From: Myxococcales bacterium
GTDB lineage: Bacteria; Myxococcota_A; UBA9160; UBA4427
Direction: 5' to 3'
DNA: 64,000 bases
Assembly (NCBI GenBank): GCA_012959805.1
Contig: DUCN01000098.1
Coordinates: 381,646-445,645, forward strand
Positions within the stretch are counted from its first letter, which is position 1. Every line of letters starts with the position of its first letter. Shown piece after piece: positions 24,979 to 33,755 of the stretch. Both the position numbers and the translations under genes were made by a program. The notes beneath the pieces were generated by a model. The model saw nothing but the letters and a program-made list of their open reading frames with translations. It had not been told where the DNA came from and searched no databases.

Positions 24979-27774
24979 ATGCCAAGGACGACCTCCACCA
25001 CACGCTCTGATCGCATCATGCAGGAAGCTCTCGGCTTTCTTCAAGACGCCCATGATCGCGTTATCCAGGAGCAAGAGGGGAAGGCCTTTGCAGGGTCGAT
25101 TGGTGAGATTCGAGAACTCGCCGCACACTTGCGGACCCGTTACGCGTCGGCGGACGAAAAGAAACTGATCGGCCGACTTCGCGCAATGGAAGTGAAGGAG
25201 CTGCTTCAGGTCGCGCGGGCATTCACGCTTCTATTCTGGCTCCTGAATCGCGCTGAAGAGCGACACGCCGAAGCATCACGGCCGATGAGCGACCGCGAGA
25301 GCTTCAGGTCCCTGTTTCGCCGACTCGCTCGCGCGGGCATTCCGGCCGAGGAAGTTGCTGAGAGCATCGGGACGCTTCGCGCAACGATTGTTTTGACGGC
25401 ACATCCAACCGAGGCCCTGCGATGGTCTCTGCGCGAATCCCTCGATCGGGTCGACGGCCTGCTCGTCAAGCGGGAACTGTCCTCGGGCGGTGAGATATCG
25501 GGTATCGAGGATGAAATTCTGTCCGAGATCACAGGGCTCTGGCTTTCGACAACCCTCCGCACCCGCAAGCCCACTCCTCTGGACGAAGTCGGATACGCGA
25601 TTCATGTGCTCGGTCAGGTGTTGGTGTATGCGGTTCCGGACGTGACATCGCGAATGTTGTCTACGTTTTTCGATGTCTTCGGGAACTCTGCGGACATCGG
25701 CGCCATCGACCGGGCCGGGCTGGCCGCGGCAGCGCGGAGGAGCCTGCGTATTGGATCCTGGATGGGTGGCGATCGCGACGGTAATCCATTCGTCACGACG
25801 GAGATAACGAGGGAAGCACTTCGCTCGTACCGCGAAGCCATCCTGGAGCATTACCTCAGCCGGATCCAGCCGCTCATCGAGCGATTCACGATCTCGAGTC
25901 GGCGCATCGAGACATCTCCGGCTCTCGAAGAGTCGATCCGATCTGACCTCAAGGAGTTGTCAAAGCTGCGGGATCGCATTGAAGGTCGGAATACGTCCGA
26001 GCGATATCGAATCAAATTGAATGCGATTGCGATTCGAATCGAAGCGACCATCGAGGGAACCGAAACCGGCTATGCCGATGTCGGTGAGCTGTGGGCGGAT
26101 CTCGATCTAATCCGGGAGAGTCTCATTAGGAGCGGTGCTCATCGCATGGTGGATGGCGCGCTGTCCAATCTGTTCGATGAGCTGGATGTTTTCGGGTTCG
26201 AATTCGTGTCGCTCGACATTCGGCAGAACCAGTCGAAGCATCGTCAGGCGAGAGCGGAACTGATCTGCCCTTCAGATGGCCCGCTTGAGAAGTTGTCTCT
26301 TTCGGCACAGCGTGAGTTCCTCGAAGAAGTGATTCTGTCGGAGGACACGATCGCGATTCCCGACTCGGGACTCTCGGATGATGCCCAGGAAGTCGTCGAC
26401 ACACTTCGGTTCGTTGCGAGCCTCCCGATCTCGCAGACGGGTCGATCCACGCGCGATCTGGTCATCAGCGACACCGAAAATGCCGTCCCTGTTCTAGAGC
26501 TTCTTGCGCTATGTCGGCAAGTCAATCTTGTTAGGCCGAACGCAGAATCTGGGTTCGAGAGTGATGTCAATATTGTTCCGCTCTTTGAGTCAATTGAGAG
26601 TCTGCAGGGCGCGGTTGTTTCCATGGACCGTCTGTATCGCTCTGTTGCCTACCGCCGGCAGCTCGAAGCGCGAGGGATGCATCAGCAGATCATGCTTGGC
26701 TATTCCGATTCGATGAAAGATGGTGGGTATCTCGCAGCTTGTGCCGCCCTCGAGCGAGTTCAGCGAGAGTTGATGGAGCAAGCCGAAGTCGAGGGTGTTC
26801 GGCTTGAGTTTTTTCATGGGCGCGGCGGAACGATTGCGAGGGGTGGCGGTCCGGCACATCGGGCAATCCTGGCGCAGCCGGCCGGCACGGTGAAGGGTCG
26901 AATCAAGTTGACCGAGCAGGGCGAGGTGATCGCTTCAAAATACGGGACCCGGAGTTCGGCGACCTATCATCTCGAACTTTTGTTGGCCGCGACGCTCGAA
27001 GCCTCGATCTCTGGGAAGTTCTCGGGAATGGCGAAGGAACCGCCGGTGATCTGGCGAGAGACCTTGGCAACGCTCGCGGAGGCATCGCGTGAGGCCTATC
27101 GCGGATTGGTCTATGAAACAGATACTTTCGTCGATGCGTTCTACGCGATGACGCCAATCGAAGAGATCTCGGCACTGAATCTTGGGAGTCGTCCGGCGAA
27201 GCGGTCGGATACTCGGGCGATCAAGAATCTTCGCGCGATCCCATGGACATTCTCATGGAATCAGACCCGAATTCTTCTGCCGAGTTGGTTCGGCGCAGGA
27301 TCGGGCTTCGCCGCATTTTGCGAAGGGCATCCCCAAGGACGTGACAAGGCGCTGAATCGGCTTCGGGCCATGTATAAGCGTTGGCCTTATTTCCGTACGG
27401 TGATTGACAATCTCGAGCAGGTCCTGGCCAAGACCGACCTGCATATCGGTGCTCGCTACGCGGAGATCGCGAAGGATGCTCCCGGTGCATCGGAGATCTT
27501 TCTCCGAATCGAAAAGGAGTTCCAGCGAACCCTGCGGGCGGTGCGCGATATATCGGGCGAGCGTCGACTGCTGGCCAGGGATCCGGCGCTCCGTGCAGCC
27601 ATCGACCTGCGCACTCCCTATCTCGATGTGCTTTCGTATCTACAGGTCGAGCTACTCGAACGAAAGCGATTGAGTCGGGGGCAGAGTCTGGTCGGCGATG
27701 ATTCCGAGCGAGTCGAGCGCGCAATCCAGTTGACGATCAATGGAATCGCCGCCGGCCTGCGCAACACCGGATAG
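24979..27774 (+). CDS. ppc: Phosphoenolpyruvate carboxylase
   Basis: PEPC carboxylates PEP with bicarbonate to oxaloacetate, refilling the TCA cycle. The 931-aa product contains the catalytic motif VLTAHPTEALRWSLRESL, GGDRDGNPFVT, the second signature MLGYSDSMKDGGYLAAC, the glycine-rich FFHGRGGTIARGGGPAH, and PWTFSWNQTRILLPSWFG. It ends in the canonical GLRNTG. The frame is open to 24901, but homology and codon use favour the ATG at 24979; the Shine-Dalgarno is weak for both. It is probably monocistronic. Confidence 0.95.
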   Translation: MPRTTSTTRSDRIMQEALGFLQDAHDRVIQEQEGKAFAGSIGEIRELAAHLRTRYASADEKKLIGRLRAMEVKELLQVARAFTLLFWLLNRAEERHAEASRPMSDRESFRSLFRRLARAGIPAEEVAESIGTLRATIVLTAHPTEALRWSLRESLDRVDGLLVKRELSSGGEISGIEDEILSEITGLWLSTTLRTRKPTPLDEVGYAIHVLGQVLVYAVPDVTSRMLSTFFDVFGNSADIGAIDRAGLAAAARRSLRIGSWMGGDRDGNPFVTTEITREALRSYREAILEHYLSRIQPLIERFTISSRRIETSPALEESIRSDLKELSKLRDRIEGRNTSERYRIKLNAIAIRIEATIEGTETGYADVGELWADLDLIRESLIRSGAHRMVDGALSNLFDELDVFGFEFVSLDIRQNQSKHRQARAELICPSDGPLEKLSLSAQREFLEEVILSEDTIAIPDSGLSDDAQEVVDTLRFVASLPISQTGRSTRDLVISDTENAVPVLELLALCRQVNLVRPNAESGFESDVNIVPLFESIESLQGAVVSMDRLYRSVAYRRQLEARGMHQQIMLGYSDSMKDGGYLAACAALERVQRELMEQAEVEGVRLEFFHGRGGTIARGGGPAHRAILAQPAGTVKGRIKLTEQGEVIASKYGTRSSATYHLELLLAATLEASISGKFSGMAKEPPVIWRETLATLAEASREAYRGLVYETDTFVDAFYAMTPIEEISALNLGSRPAKRSDTRAIKNLRAIPWTFSWNQTRILLPSWFGAGSGFAAFCEGHPQGRDKALNRLRAMYKRWPYFRTVIDNLEQVLAKTDLHIGARYAEIAKDAPGASEIFLRIEKEFQRTLRAVRDISGERRLLARDPALRAAIDLRTPYLDVLSYLQVELLERKRLSRGQSLVGDDSERVERAIQLTINGIAAGLRNTG

Positions 27775-27784
27775 GGTTCAGTTC

Positions 27785-28135
27785 CTAGGACTTCTGCATT
27801 CGCATCTGTAGCCCCATGGCTTTCGCCCGAGCGTCTTCGGCCTCGGGGATCAGACCCTTTTGCATCAGGATGCGCGATAGATTCGTATGGGACAGCGGAT
27901 CATCGGGCTCGAGTTCGACCAGTTTCTCCGCGGCGATGATCGCTTCACCGAGGTTTCCCTGTTTGGCCAAGGCTATGGAAAGGCCATTCCAGGCAATGGC
28001 GAGTGTACGATCTACGGCAATCGCCTCACGATAGAGGGCGATCGCGCCTTCGCTCTCGCCCTTTACAAAGAGAGCAAACGCTTCTTTGTAAGTCGCCTTT
28101 GCTCTGGATTTTTCTTCTTCTAACACGTCCGACAA
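27785..28135 (-). CDS. Small TPR-repeat protein
   Basis: The 116-aa soluble protein consists of about two and a half TPR units (AKATYKEAFALFVKGESEGAIALYREAI; NLGEAIIAAEKLVELEPDDPLSH). It is probably a scaffold; the partner is unknown. The start chosen is a TTG at 28135, because a strong AAAGGAG (complement of 28145-28151) lies 9 nt upstream. Earlier in-frame starts would overlap the divergent GNAT gene and have no ribosome site. It converges with ppc, 10 nt apart. Confidence 0.7.
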   Translation of the reverse strand: MSDVLEEEKSRAKATYKEAFALFVKGESEGAIALYREAIAVDRTLAIAWNGLSIALAKQGNLGEAIIAAEKLVELEPDDPLSHTNLSRILMQKGLIPEAEDARAKAMGLQMRMQKS

Positions 28136-28157
28136 GGGGAAACACTCCTTTGGAGGT

Positions 28158-28167
28158 GAGTATACTC
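28158..28167. promoter_or_regulatory. Palindrome GAGTATACTC in a 40-bp divergent intergenic region
   Basis: This perfect 10-bp palindrome lies between the divergent starts at 28135 (-) and 28176 (+). It abuts the two back-to-back Shine-Dalgarno sequences (minus AAAGGAG at 28145-28151, plus GGAGGTGAG at 28152-28160). It is a candidate operator or a base of RNA pairing between the two 5' ends. Confidence 0.35.
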
Positions 28168-28175
28168 CCCCGACG

Positions 28176-29276
28176 ATGGAGATCCGGACGCTCAAGGCCC
28201 AGGAAACAGTGACTCTAGCCGGCATGCTCGACGGTTGGCGACTTGCTGAAGGATGGACGGCGGGCGACCGGTTCCGCAAACAGGTCGAATTCGACCCGAC
28301 CTGGTTGGTCGAGAACGTATTCGTCGCGGTCGAACAGGGTCAGATTCTCTCCGCCGTTTCGATACTACCCCGGCATCTGAAAATACTCAGACATAGCATT
28401 CCAACCGGCGGCCTGAGCAATCTCTATACGGATCCGGCGAGCCGCGGTCGCGGAATCGCGACGGAACTCCTCGAGCGCGCCTGCGACACCATGAGATCTC
28501 GCGGGCTCGAACTGGCGATGATCTTCCCGGGCCCGCCCCCGGCGACACCTGAGTTCTTCGACAAGCGCGGATGGCATTGCTGGGGCGGACAGCAGACGAT
28601 TTTGCGTCGGGATCGCGATGCATCGGAGTCGGCTGCGACACGGCGGAAGGGTTCGACAGCGTCGGGGGATTCCGAGGCGATCGAGCTTGCCCCGATTCAT
28701 TGCGAGGACGAGCGCGAGCTTCAATCCGTGAAGTCGATTCACGCAGCCTATGGGGCGAGCCGCAGCGGCACTGTCGTGCGAGACGATGCTACATGGCGAT
28801 CTTGTCTCCAGCTCACGCCCGCGCCTCGTGAAGAGTTCTGGGTCGCGCGACGGGGCGGCCTGATCGTGGCGTATGCGCGCGCTTCGATCATTGAGGATGT
28901 CCTGACGATCACGGAATTGGGTCGCTTCCAGGATGGCGCATCCGCGCTGGCCATCCTGGTTGCAAGCTTGCTGGTGCCCCGCGACGATGACGCATTAATC
29001 AAGGGTGCGGCGGTCGGTCGGCTCGAGAGCGAGCAGCTTCGTTCTTTTCTCGTGCTGCCAACATTCGATGACATCGGCCTGACGGTGGCTCTCGAGCATC
29101 GCGAGATTCGTTCTCATCCAATGGATGATGCGCGCGCGAGCTTTCGATGTGTCAATCTCATCGGAATTGCTTCGCGGCTCGACGTCGATTTATTGCGCGA
29201 CGAGGACGGTCGAGCATTTTTGTCGAGGATTCTTCCGCCCGACGCGATGGTATTTTGGCCGGTCGACCGTTTCTGA
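28176..29276 (+). CDS. GNAT-family acetyltransferase
   Basis: The 366-aa product has an N-terminal GNAT domain (residues about 1-140). Its acetyl-CoA-binding motif A, NLYTDPASRGRGIATELLERACDTM, has the R-G-x-G-x-A loop. The following roughly 220 residues have a second, degenerate GNAT-like half (VARRGGLIVAYARASIIEDVLTITELG), suggesting a tandem-GNAT architecture. The substrate is unknown. The Shine-Dalgarno GGAGGTGAG is 15 nt before the ATG, rather far. The stop overlaps the ATG of the SET gene. Confidence 0.75.
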   Translation: MEIRTLKAQETVTLAGMLDGWRLAEGWTAGDRFRKQVEFDPTWLVENVFVAVEQGQILSAVSILPRHLKILRHSIPTGGLSNLYTDPASRGRGIATELLERACDTMRSRGLELAMIFPGPPPATPEFFDKRGWHCWGGQQTILRRDRDASESAATRRKGSTASGDSEAIELAPIHCEDERELQSVKSIHAAYGASRSGTVVRDDATWRSCLQLTPAPREEFWVARRGGLIVAYARASIIEDVLTITELGRFQDGASALAILVASLLVPRDDDALIKGAAVGRLESEQLRSFLVLPTFDDIGLTVALEHREIRSHPMDDARASFRCVNLIGIASRLDVDLLRDEDGRAFLSRILPPDAMVFWPVDRF

Positions 29277-29629
29277 TGCTTAGAGATCCTGGCAAGAGAA
29301 AACGCGAGCGCGCGATGCTCGAACGTATCGAGGTACGCCGAAGTCGAATTCACGGACGTGGAATCTTCGCACGCCGCCGCCTGCGCAAGGGCCAGAGAAT
29401 TGGTCGTTTCGAAGGCGATTCGACCAGGGTCGACGGCACCTACGTTCTATGGCTGATAGGCGATGATGGCTCGGAAGTTGGGATTCGCGGGCGAAATGCT
29501 CTCCGGTTCCTGAATCATGCCAATTGGCCTAACGCAGAATTTCAGGATGATGAACTCTATGCGGTACGAAATGTCCAGCCCGGCGCAGAGGTGTTCATCG
29601 ACTACGGCGAAGCTTGGCGAGAAGGTTGA
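29276..29629 (+). CDS. Small SET-domain protein
   Basis: The 117-aa product is almost entirely a SET domain. It has the N-terminal strand pair RSRIHGRGIFARRRLRKGQRIG, the pseudoknot motif LRFLNHANWPNAEF (R-x-x-N-H-x-x-x-P-N), and the C-terminal VFIDYGEAW in place of the E-x-x-Y-D-Y motif. SET proteins methylate lysines; bacterial targets are usually unknown. The ATG overlaps the GNAT stop (TGATG). An internal ATG at 29315 is an alternative that keeps the whole domain. Confidence 0.75.
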   Translation: MLRDPGKRKRERAMLERIEVRRSRIHGRGIFARRRLRKGQRIGRFEGDSTRVDGTYVLWLIGDDGSEVGIRGRNALRFLNHANWPNAEFQDDELYAVRNVQPGAEVFIDYGEAWREG

Positions 29630-29675
29630 AGAACCCGCCGGCCCCTAACTCGAACTCATTGAAGGAAACACGGAA

Positions 29676-30146
29676 ATGATGATGGTCTTTCGGATGGTAG
29701 TTCTCCTAGTTGTATCGTTGGCTCTTGGATGTGGTGGTCGAATGCCGGAATCCATCGCCGCGAGTCGTGGAATGCTCGCTCCATGTCCCGACAAGCCGAA
29801 TTGCGTATCCAGTTTTGCCGAGGATACGGAACATCAGATACCCGCCATCCGGCTTGCGGGTACTCCCGCCGCCACATGGCAGGGATTGCAGTCCATGCTT
29901 GCGACGGATGGAAGCGCCGAGATCATGACATCGAGCGATGACTATCTTCACGTGGTCTACACCTCGACGATCATGCGCTACCGGGATGACGTCGAGTTCA
30001 TACTATTCGCCAATGATGGAGAGATCGCTGTTCGATCGGCGTCGCGCGTGGGCCACAGCGATCTCGGCGTCAACCGCGACCGCGTCGAAGCGATTCGCAG
30101 TCGGTTGGTCGATCAAGGTCTCGCGCACTCGCTGGACTCAGATTAG
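29676..30146 (+). CDS. DUF1499 lipoprotein
   Basis: The 156-aa product starts with a signal peptide ending in the lipobox SLALGC. DUF1499 follows (LAPCPDKPNCVSSF, then RYRDDVEFILF and IAVRSASRVGHSDLGVNRDRVE). The family is widespread and envelope-associated, without an assigned reaction. Three consecutive Met codons begin the frame; GAAGGAAA lies upstream. It converges with the smr gene, with no spacer between the stops. Confidence 0.82.
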   Translation: MMMVFRMVVLLVVSLALGCGGRMPESIAASRGMLAPCPDKPNCVSSFAEDTEHQIPAIRLAGTPAATWQGLQSMLATDGSAEIMTSSDDYLHVVYTSTIMRYRDDVEFILFANDGEIAVRSASRVGHSDLGVNRDRVEAIRSRLVDQGLAHSLDSD

Positions 30147-30668
30147 CTAGGAGGGTCGGCATAGCAGTACGAGCGTCGCGCCCTCCCCTCCGAGCCTGTT
30201 TGGTGCGGGGGCGAACGCTAGTACGAATTCGGCGCAGGGCGTTTTCGAGAGCCAGTCGGAAATCGAATCGCGCAGGACGGCGTCGCCCATCTCAGATCCG
30301 TGCCCTCGTCCGTGTATGACGACGACACAGCGCAGGCCTCGTGCCTGCGCGCTTTTGAGCCGGATCGCGATGAGTCTGGTCGCTTGTTTTTGTCGCAGGC
30401 CGTGAAGATCGATGCGCTCCTCGGGCTCGGGATCTCCCATTCGGAGTGCGAAGAGTTGGTTGTCGCTGACTCCATTGGCCGCGCCTAGCCGGGGTTCGTC
30501 CGGATCGGGAAAGCGGAACGCCCTCACGTCGGGAGGGTTCTGGCGACCACTCGAAATTTTTGGCTTCTGTTTGGTCGCCTTTGTGAGTGGAGGTCCACGC
30601 TCGAACTTTCGAGTTGCTCCAATCAAATTGGCGAAGCTCTCCGGATCGCTTTCATCCTTCCCGTTCAC
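30147..30668 (-). CDS. Smr-domain protein
   Basis: The 173-aa protein has an N-terminal disordered, basic segment (residues about 1-85) and a C-terminal Smr (MutS2 C-terminal-like) domain. The domain carries IDLHGLRQKQATRLI, the loop VVVIHGRGHGSEMGDAVLRDSI and FAPAPNRLGGEGATLVLL. Smr domains are nucleic-acid nicking or ribosome-rescue modules; stand-alone versions vary in role. The GTG at 30668 is chosen because it overlaps the mutY stop as GTGA. Confidence 0.85.
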   Translation of the reverse strand: MNGKDESDPESFANLIGATRKFERGPPLTKATKQKPKISSGRQNPPDVRAFRFPDPDEPRLGAANGVSDNQLFALRMGDPEPEERIDLHGLRQKQATRLIAIRLKSAQARGLRCVVVIHGRGHGSEMGDAVLRDSISDWLSKTPCAEFVLAFAPAPNRLGGEGATLVLLCRPS

Positions 30669-31807
30669 GGCATTTTCCGTTTCGCATTTCGCGCGGATAT
30701 TTCGTCGGTCAGGCCGAGAAGCCTCATCGCCTTTCGCGTCGATCCCGCATGGGCCAATTCCAGAAAGGTGTTGGGCGCGATCCAGCGATGGTCGGTATAG
30801 CCGGATCGGGCGACGCGCTGCGCGGGGCGGGCACGGCACCTGAAGACTTCGAGATCGAGTCTTCGATGGGTGAAGATATGTTCGATATGACCGGCCGAGA
30901 TCGGATCGCGAACTCCGAGACCGACGACTTCTTGAAGGATCTCAGCGCAGCGATCCTTGCCTTCCTCCTTCAAGCCGATTTCACCGCCTGGGAATTCCCA
31001 GAGACCGGCCATGAGTCCCTTCTCCGGTCGTCGCACAACGAGGATCTTCCCATCTCGCTCGATCCACGCCGCCACCGCGCGCATCGGTTTCGGCTTCGGC
31101 TTTCGTTTCTTGATCGGAAGGCTCTCGGCATCGCCCTGGACATAGGCGTCGCAATGCTTCTGAATCGGACAGGCGCCGCAGTCCGGCTTCCTGGGCGAGC
31201 AGAGAATTGCACCGAGCTCCATCAATGCTTGGTTAAGGTCTCCGGGACGCGTACCCCTGACGAGAAGGCCGGCGATATCCCAGAGTCGCGAAATCACGTC
31301 TTTCGATGTGGTGTCCGTGCGGATGCCTAACACACGGGCGAATACGCGAATCACATTTCCATCGACCAATGGCTCTTCTAGACCGAAGGCAATCGAAGCG
31401 ATCGCGCCCGCCGTATATCGGCCAATTCCCTTCAGCTCGCGCAGTTTCTCCGCTGAATCAGGGAGCCGACCCTGATGATTTGCGACAACGGTTTCTGCCG
31501 CGTACTTCAGATTGCGGGCCCGGGAGTAGTATCCGAGTCCGGTCCAGAGCACATAGACGTCATCGAGATCGGCGCGGGCGAGACTCTCGACGGTCGGATA
31601 GCTCGCGAGGAACCGGTGCCAATACGGAATGACGGTTTCGACTCGCGTCTGCTGGAGCATTGCTTCGGAAATCCAGATGGCGTAGGGATCGCTCGACCGT
31701 CTCCAGGGCAGATCCCGGCGGTTGGCGTCGTACCAGCGCAGGAGTGGCCGTCGAATTTTCCGGATTCGCCTGTCCGAGTCCTGGCCTGGTGGGGTCGATG
31801 GCGGCAT
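30665..31807 (-). CDS. mutY: A/G-specific adenine glycosylase
   Basis: MutY removes adenine mispaired with 8-oxoguanine. The 380-aa product has the catalytic Glu48 in WISEAMLQQTRVETVIPYW. Its HhH-GPD segment is LKGIGRYTAGAIASIAFG followed by PLVDGNVIRV with the conserved Asp. The 4Fe-4S ligands are CSPRKPDCGACPIQKHC. A C-terminal Nudix-like 8-oxoG recognition domain (AAWIERDGKILVVRRPEKG; LWEFPGGE) completes it. It is coupled to the downstream smr gene by a 4-nt overlap. Confidence 0.95.
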   Translation of the reverse strand: MPPSTPPGQDSDRRIRKIRRPLLRWYDANRRDLPWRRSSDPYAIWISEAMLQQTRVETVIPYWHRFLASYPTVESLARADLDDVYVLWTGLGYYSRARNLKYAAETVVANHQGRLPDSAEKLRELKGIGRYTAGAIASIAFGLEEPLVDGNVIRVFARVLGIRTDTTSKDVISRLWDIAGLLVRGTRPGDLNQALMELGAILCSPRKPDCGACPIQKHCDAYVQGDAESLPIKKRKPKPKPMRAVAAWIERDGKILVVRRPEKGLMAGLWEFPGGEIGLKEEGKDRCAEILQEVVGLGVRDPISAGHIEHIFTHRRLDLEVFRCRARPAQRVARSGYTDHRWIAPNTFLELAHAGSTRKAMRLLGLTDEISARNAKRKMP

Positions 31808-31917
31808 CTCGGCTTAATAGCAGGGGGGAGACTCAGGGGCCTCGACCCGTCCTCGATCGACCGACCAGGTTCTCGTTGCTCTGCGAACGCGAGCGATGAA
31901 TTTCGCATCCGATTGGA

Positions 31918-31934
31918 ATTGACAAATTGTCAAT
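31918..31934. promoter_or_regulatory. 17-bp palindromic operator upstream of the TetR gene
   Basis: ATTGACAAATTGTCAAT is a perfect dyad with 8-bp arms around a central A. It lies 20 nt before the TetR start and contains a -35-like TTGACA (31919-31924). A further partial half-site, AGTCAATTT, follows at 31946-31954. Position and symmetry are those expected of a TetR autorepression site. It also lies upstream of divergent mutY. Confidence 0.65.
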
Positions 31935-31954
31935 GATGATAAATAGTCAATTTG

Positions 31955-32626
31955 ATGCCTTCGGAGTTCATCTCACCCATTTCTGCTGATCCGATCGGCT
32001 CCGTAGAGGATCGCCCCGCGGAAGACCGCCGTACTCGGCGGCGCGCGGAAACGCGAGTCAGGCTGCTCGCCGCCTCGCGGACTCTCTTCGCCGAACGCGG
32101 ATATCATGCGACACGACCCCAGGACATCGCCCGCGTCGCCGATGTCGCCACCGGCACGTTCTATACGCATTTCGCGGACAAACGAGAAGCCTTCCTAGCA
32201 TTCGTCTCTCAGGCTGGCGAAGAACTCATGCCGCAACTCGCAGAACAGTCCACACCGGAGGACTTCAACGAGCGACTCACGAACTCGCTTCAAGCCCTGC
32301 TCGCCTACAACGATTCGAATCCTGGCGTGTTGGCAGCGGCATTCTCTGATCCGGCGATGATCGACCGTGAGTCGAGGCCGATCAAAGGGATGCGTGAAGG
32401 CCTCGCTCAGAGCCTGGCCTTAGGCCTCGAACGTGGAAAAAAGGAAGGAAATCTTCGCGCCGACTTCGATCCAGATCTGATTGCCCACGCGATTGTCGGG
32501 CTGATTCATCAGGCCCTCGTCTACGCCGGGTCCACGTCGATCGATCGCGACAGCCTTATCAACCAGGTCACACGTTTTTGCGAACTGGCTCTTGTAGCCA
32601 GCGACGAGATGCCAGAACACCAATGA
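31955..32626 (+). CDS. TetR-family transcriptional regulator
   Basis: The 223-aa product has a disordered N-terminus of about 30 residues. The TetR HTH follows (RVRLLAASRTLFAERGYHATRPQDIARVADVATGTFYTHFADKREAFLAF, about residues 36-85), then a helical ligand-binding domain. The ligand is unknown. The ATG at 31955 directly follows a TTG in frame; there is no good Shine-Dalgarno, and the promoter lies so close that the transcript may be nearly leaderless. The next gene, an uncharacterised 345-aa protein, begins 65 nt downstream and is its likely target. Confidence 0.85.
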   Translation: MPSEFISPISADPIGSVEDRPAEDRRTRRRAETRVRLLAASRTLFAERGYHATRPQDIARVADVATGTFYTHFADKREAFLAFVSQAGEELMPQLAEQSTPEDFNERLTNSLQALLAYNDSNPGVLAAAFSDPAMIDRESRPIKGMREGLAQSLALGLERGKKEGNLRADFDPDLIAHAIVGLIHQALVYAGSTSIDRDSLINQVTRFCELALVASDEMPEHQ

Positions 32627-32691
32627 ACGAGTCGCGACCAGACTCGAGCCAACCCCCACGATCAAGCCCCCGCAGTTGAAGAGGAATCACC

Positions 32692-33729
32692 ATGACAAAG
32701 CTCGTCTTCAGCGAAGAAGAACTCATGCAGTCAGTCGACTACGCCAGCCCGCATATCGAAGCTGGACAGAGACTTCACGGAGGCTTCGACGAGGCCGGAA
32801 ACTATCTCTGTCCGCGAATGAAAAACCGCGAGCCGGCATTCGATGCATGGAGCCGACAGCTGGAAAGTCGTGGCGGAGAACTCCTGGCAGCGGATTCTTC
32901 GCTTCTCGCTGGCGTTCGCTATCCAAGTCTTGGACAGCAAAAGCTCATGCTTCAGGAGGACCTCGGTCAATCATTCTGGAACGGGCTTACGATTACAGGT
33001 CGAATCGAAGCGCGTGGGCGCATCCTTGCGGAGATGACTTTTCCCGACTTTCAAGAAGCCGTAGTGGAAGACATTTCGCAGATGGCATTGGGCCACCTCG
33101 ACAAGGGGCTACTCAAGGCCCATGGCCTCGACGAGGGTGGAGAGCCGGAGAACGGCATCGGTGGCCACGACATCATGTGGTTCGCGCTGCGCGATCTGGC
33201 CTTTGGAGAAACCAAATACCGCGAACCTGAAATTCCCGAGAACATTGGACGACCGGAAGGAGATCAAAAAAGTCGACCACCCATCTTCCAGCCGATTGCC
33301 AGCATGATCTACTTTCTATTAAACCTTCTTCTGATCGAGTTTCGGGCGGAGCGGGGATTCGCATCGACTGAACAGATCCTCAGGGATCCAGACCTTTTTC
33401 AGGATCGTCGCGAGGACGCCGAGCGGGCTGCGAAGATCGTTGATCGGATTCGACTCGACGAAGAAGTTCATGTCATGTCCCTCAGGCTCTATCTCGGCGA
33501 AATCCGCAATCTTACATTCAAGACAACGGATGGCGGAACCATCTCGGGCAAGGAGATCGTTGATCCATTCTGGTCTGAGATCACAAAATGGGCAACTGAG
33601 GAGCAGCCAAAACTGGCTGCGGAGCAACAGCGCAAGCTCTTTGAGTCACGGATTCTGGCACACTCTGAGGGTGAGAGGATCCTTACGCAGTTCACGGCGC
33701 TCGAGGAATCGAAATACGATGGACGTTAG
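32692..33729 (+). CDS. Uncharacterised 345-aa protein downstream of TetR
   Basis: The function is not recognised. The protein is soluble and largely helical. It has several Glu/His-bearing helices: VVEDISQMALGHLDKGL (residues about 123-139), NLLLIEFRAERGF (about 212-224) and RIRLDEEVHVMSLRLYLGEI (about 251-270). The last contains an E-x-x-H pattern reminiscent of ferritin-like di-iron bundles; this is only a pattern-based inference. AGGAA lies 6-7 nt before the ATG. Control by the adjacent TetR protein is likely from position. Confidence 0.7.
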   Translation: MTKLVFSEEELMQSVDYASPHIEAGQRLHGGFDEAGNYLCPRMKNREPAFDAWSRQLESRGGELLAADSSLLAGVRYPSLGQQKLMLQEDLGQSFWNGLTITGRIEARGRILAEMTFPDFQEAVVEDISQMALGHLDKGLLKAHGLDEGGEPENGIGGHDIMWFALRDLAFGETKYREPEIPENIGRPEGDQKSRPPIFQPIASMIYFLLNLLLIEFRAERGFASTEQILRDPDLFQDRREDAERAAKIVDRIRLDEEVHVMSLRLYLGEIRNLTFKTTDGGTISGKEIVDPFWSEITKWATEEQPKLAAEQQRKLFESRILAHSEGERILTQFTALEESKYDGR

Positions 33730-33755
33730 GCTCGCGTGTTTCAGGCGCGGCGATC

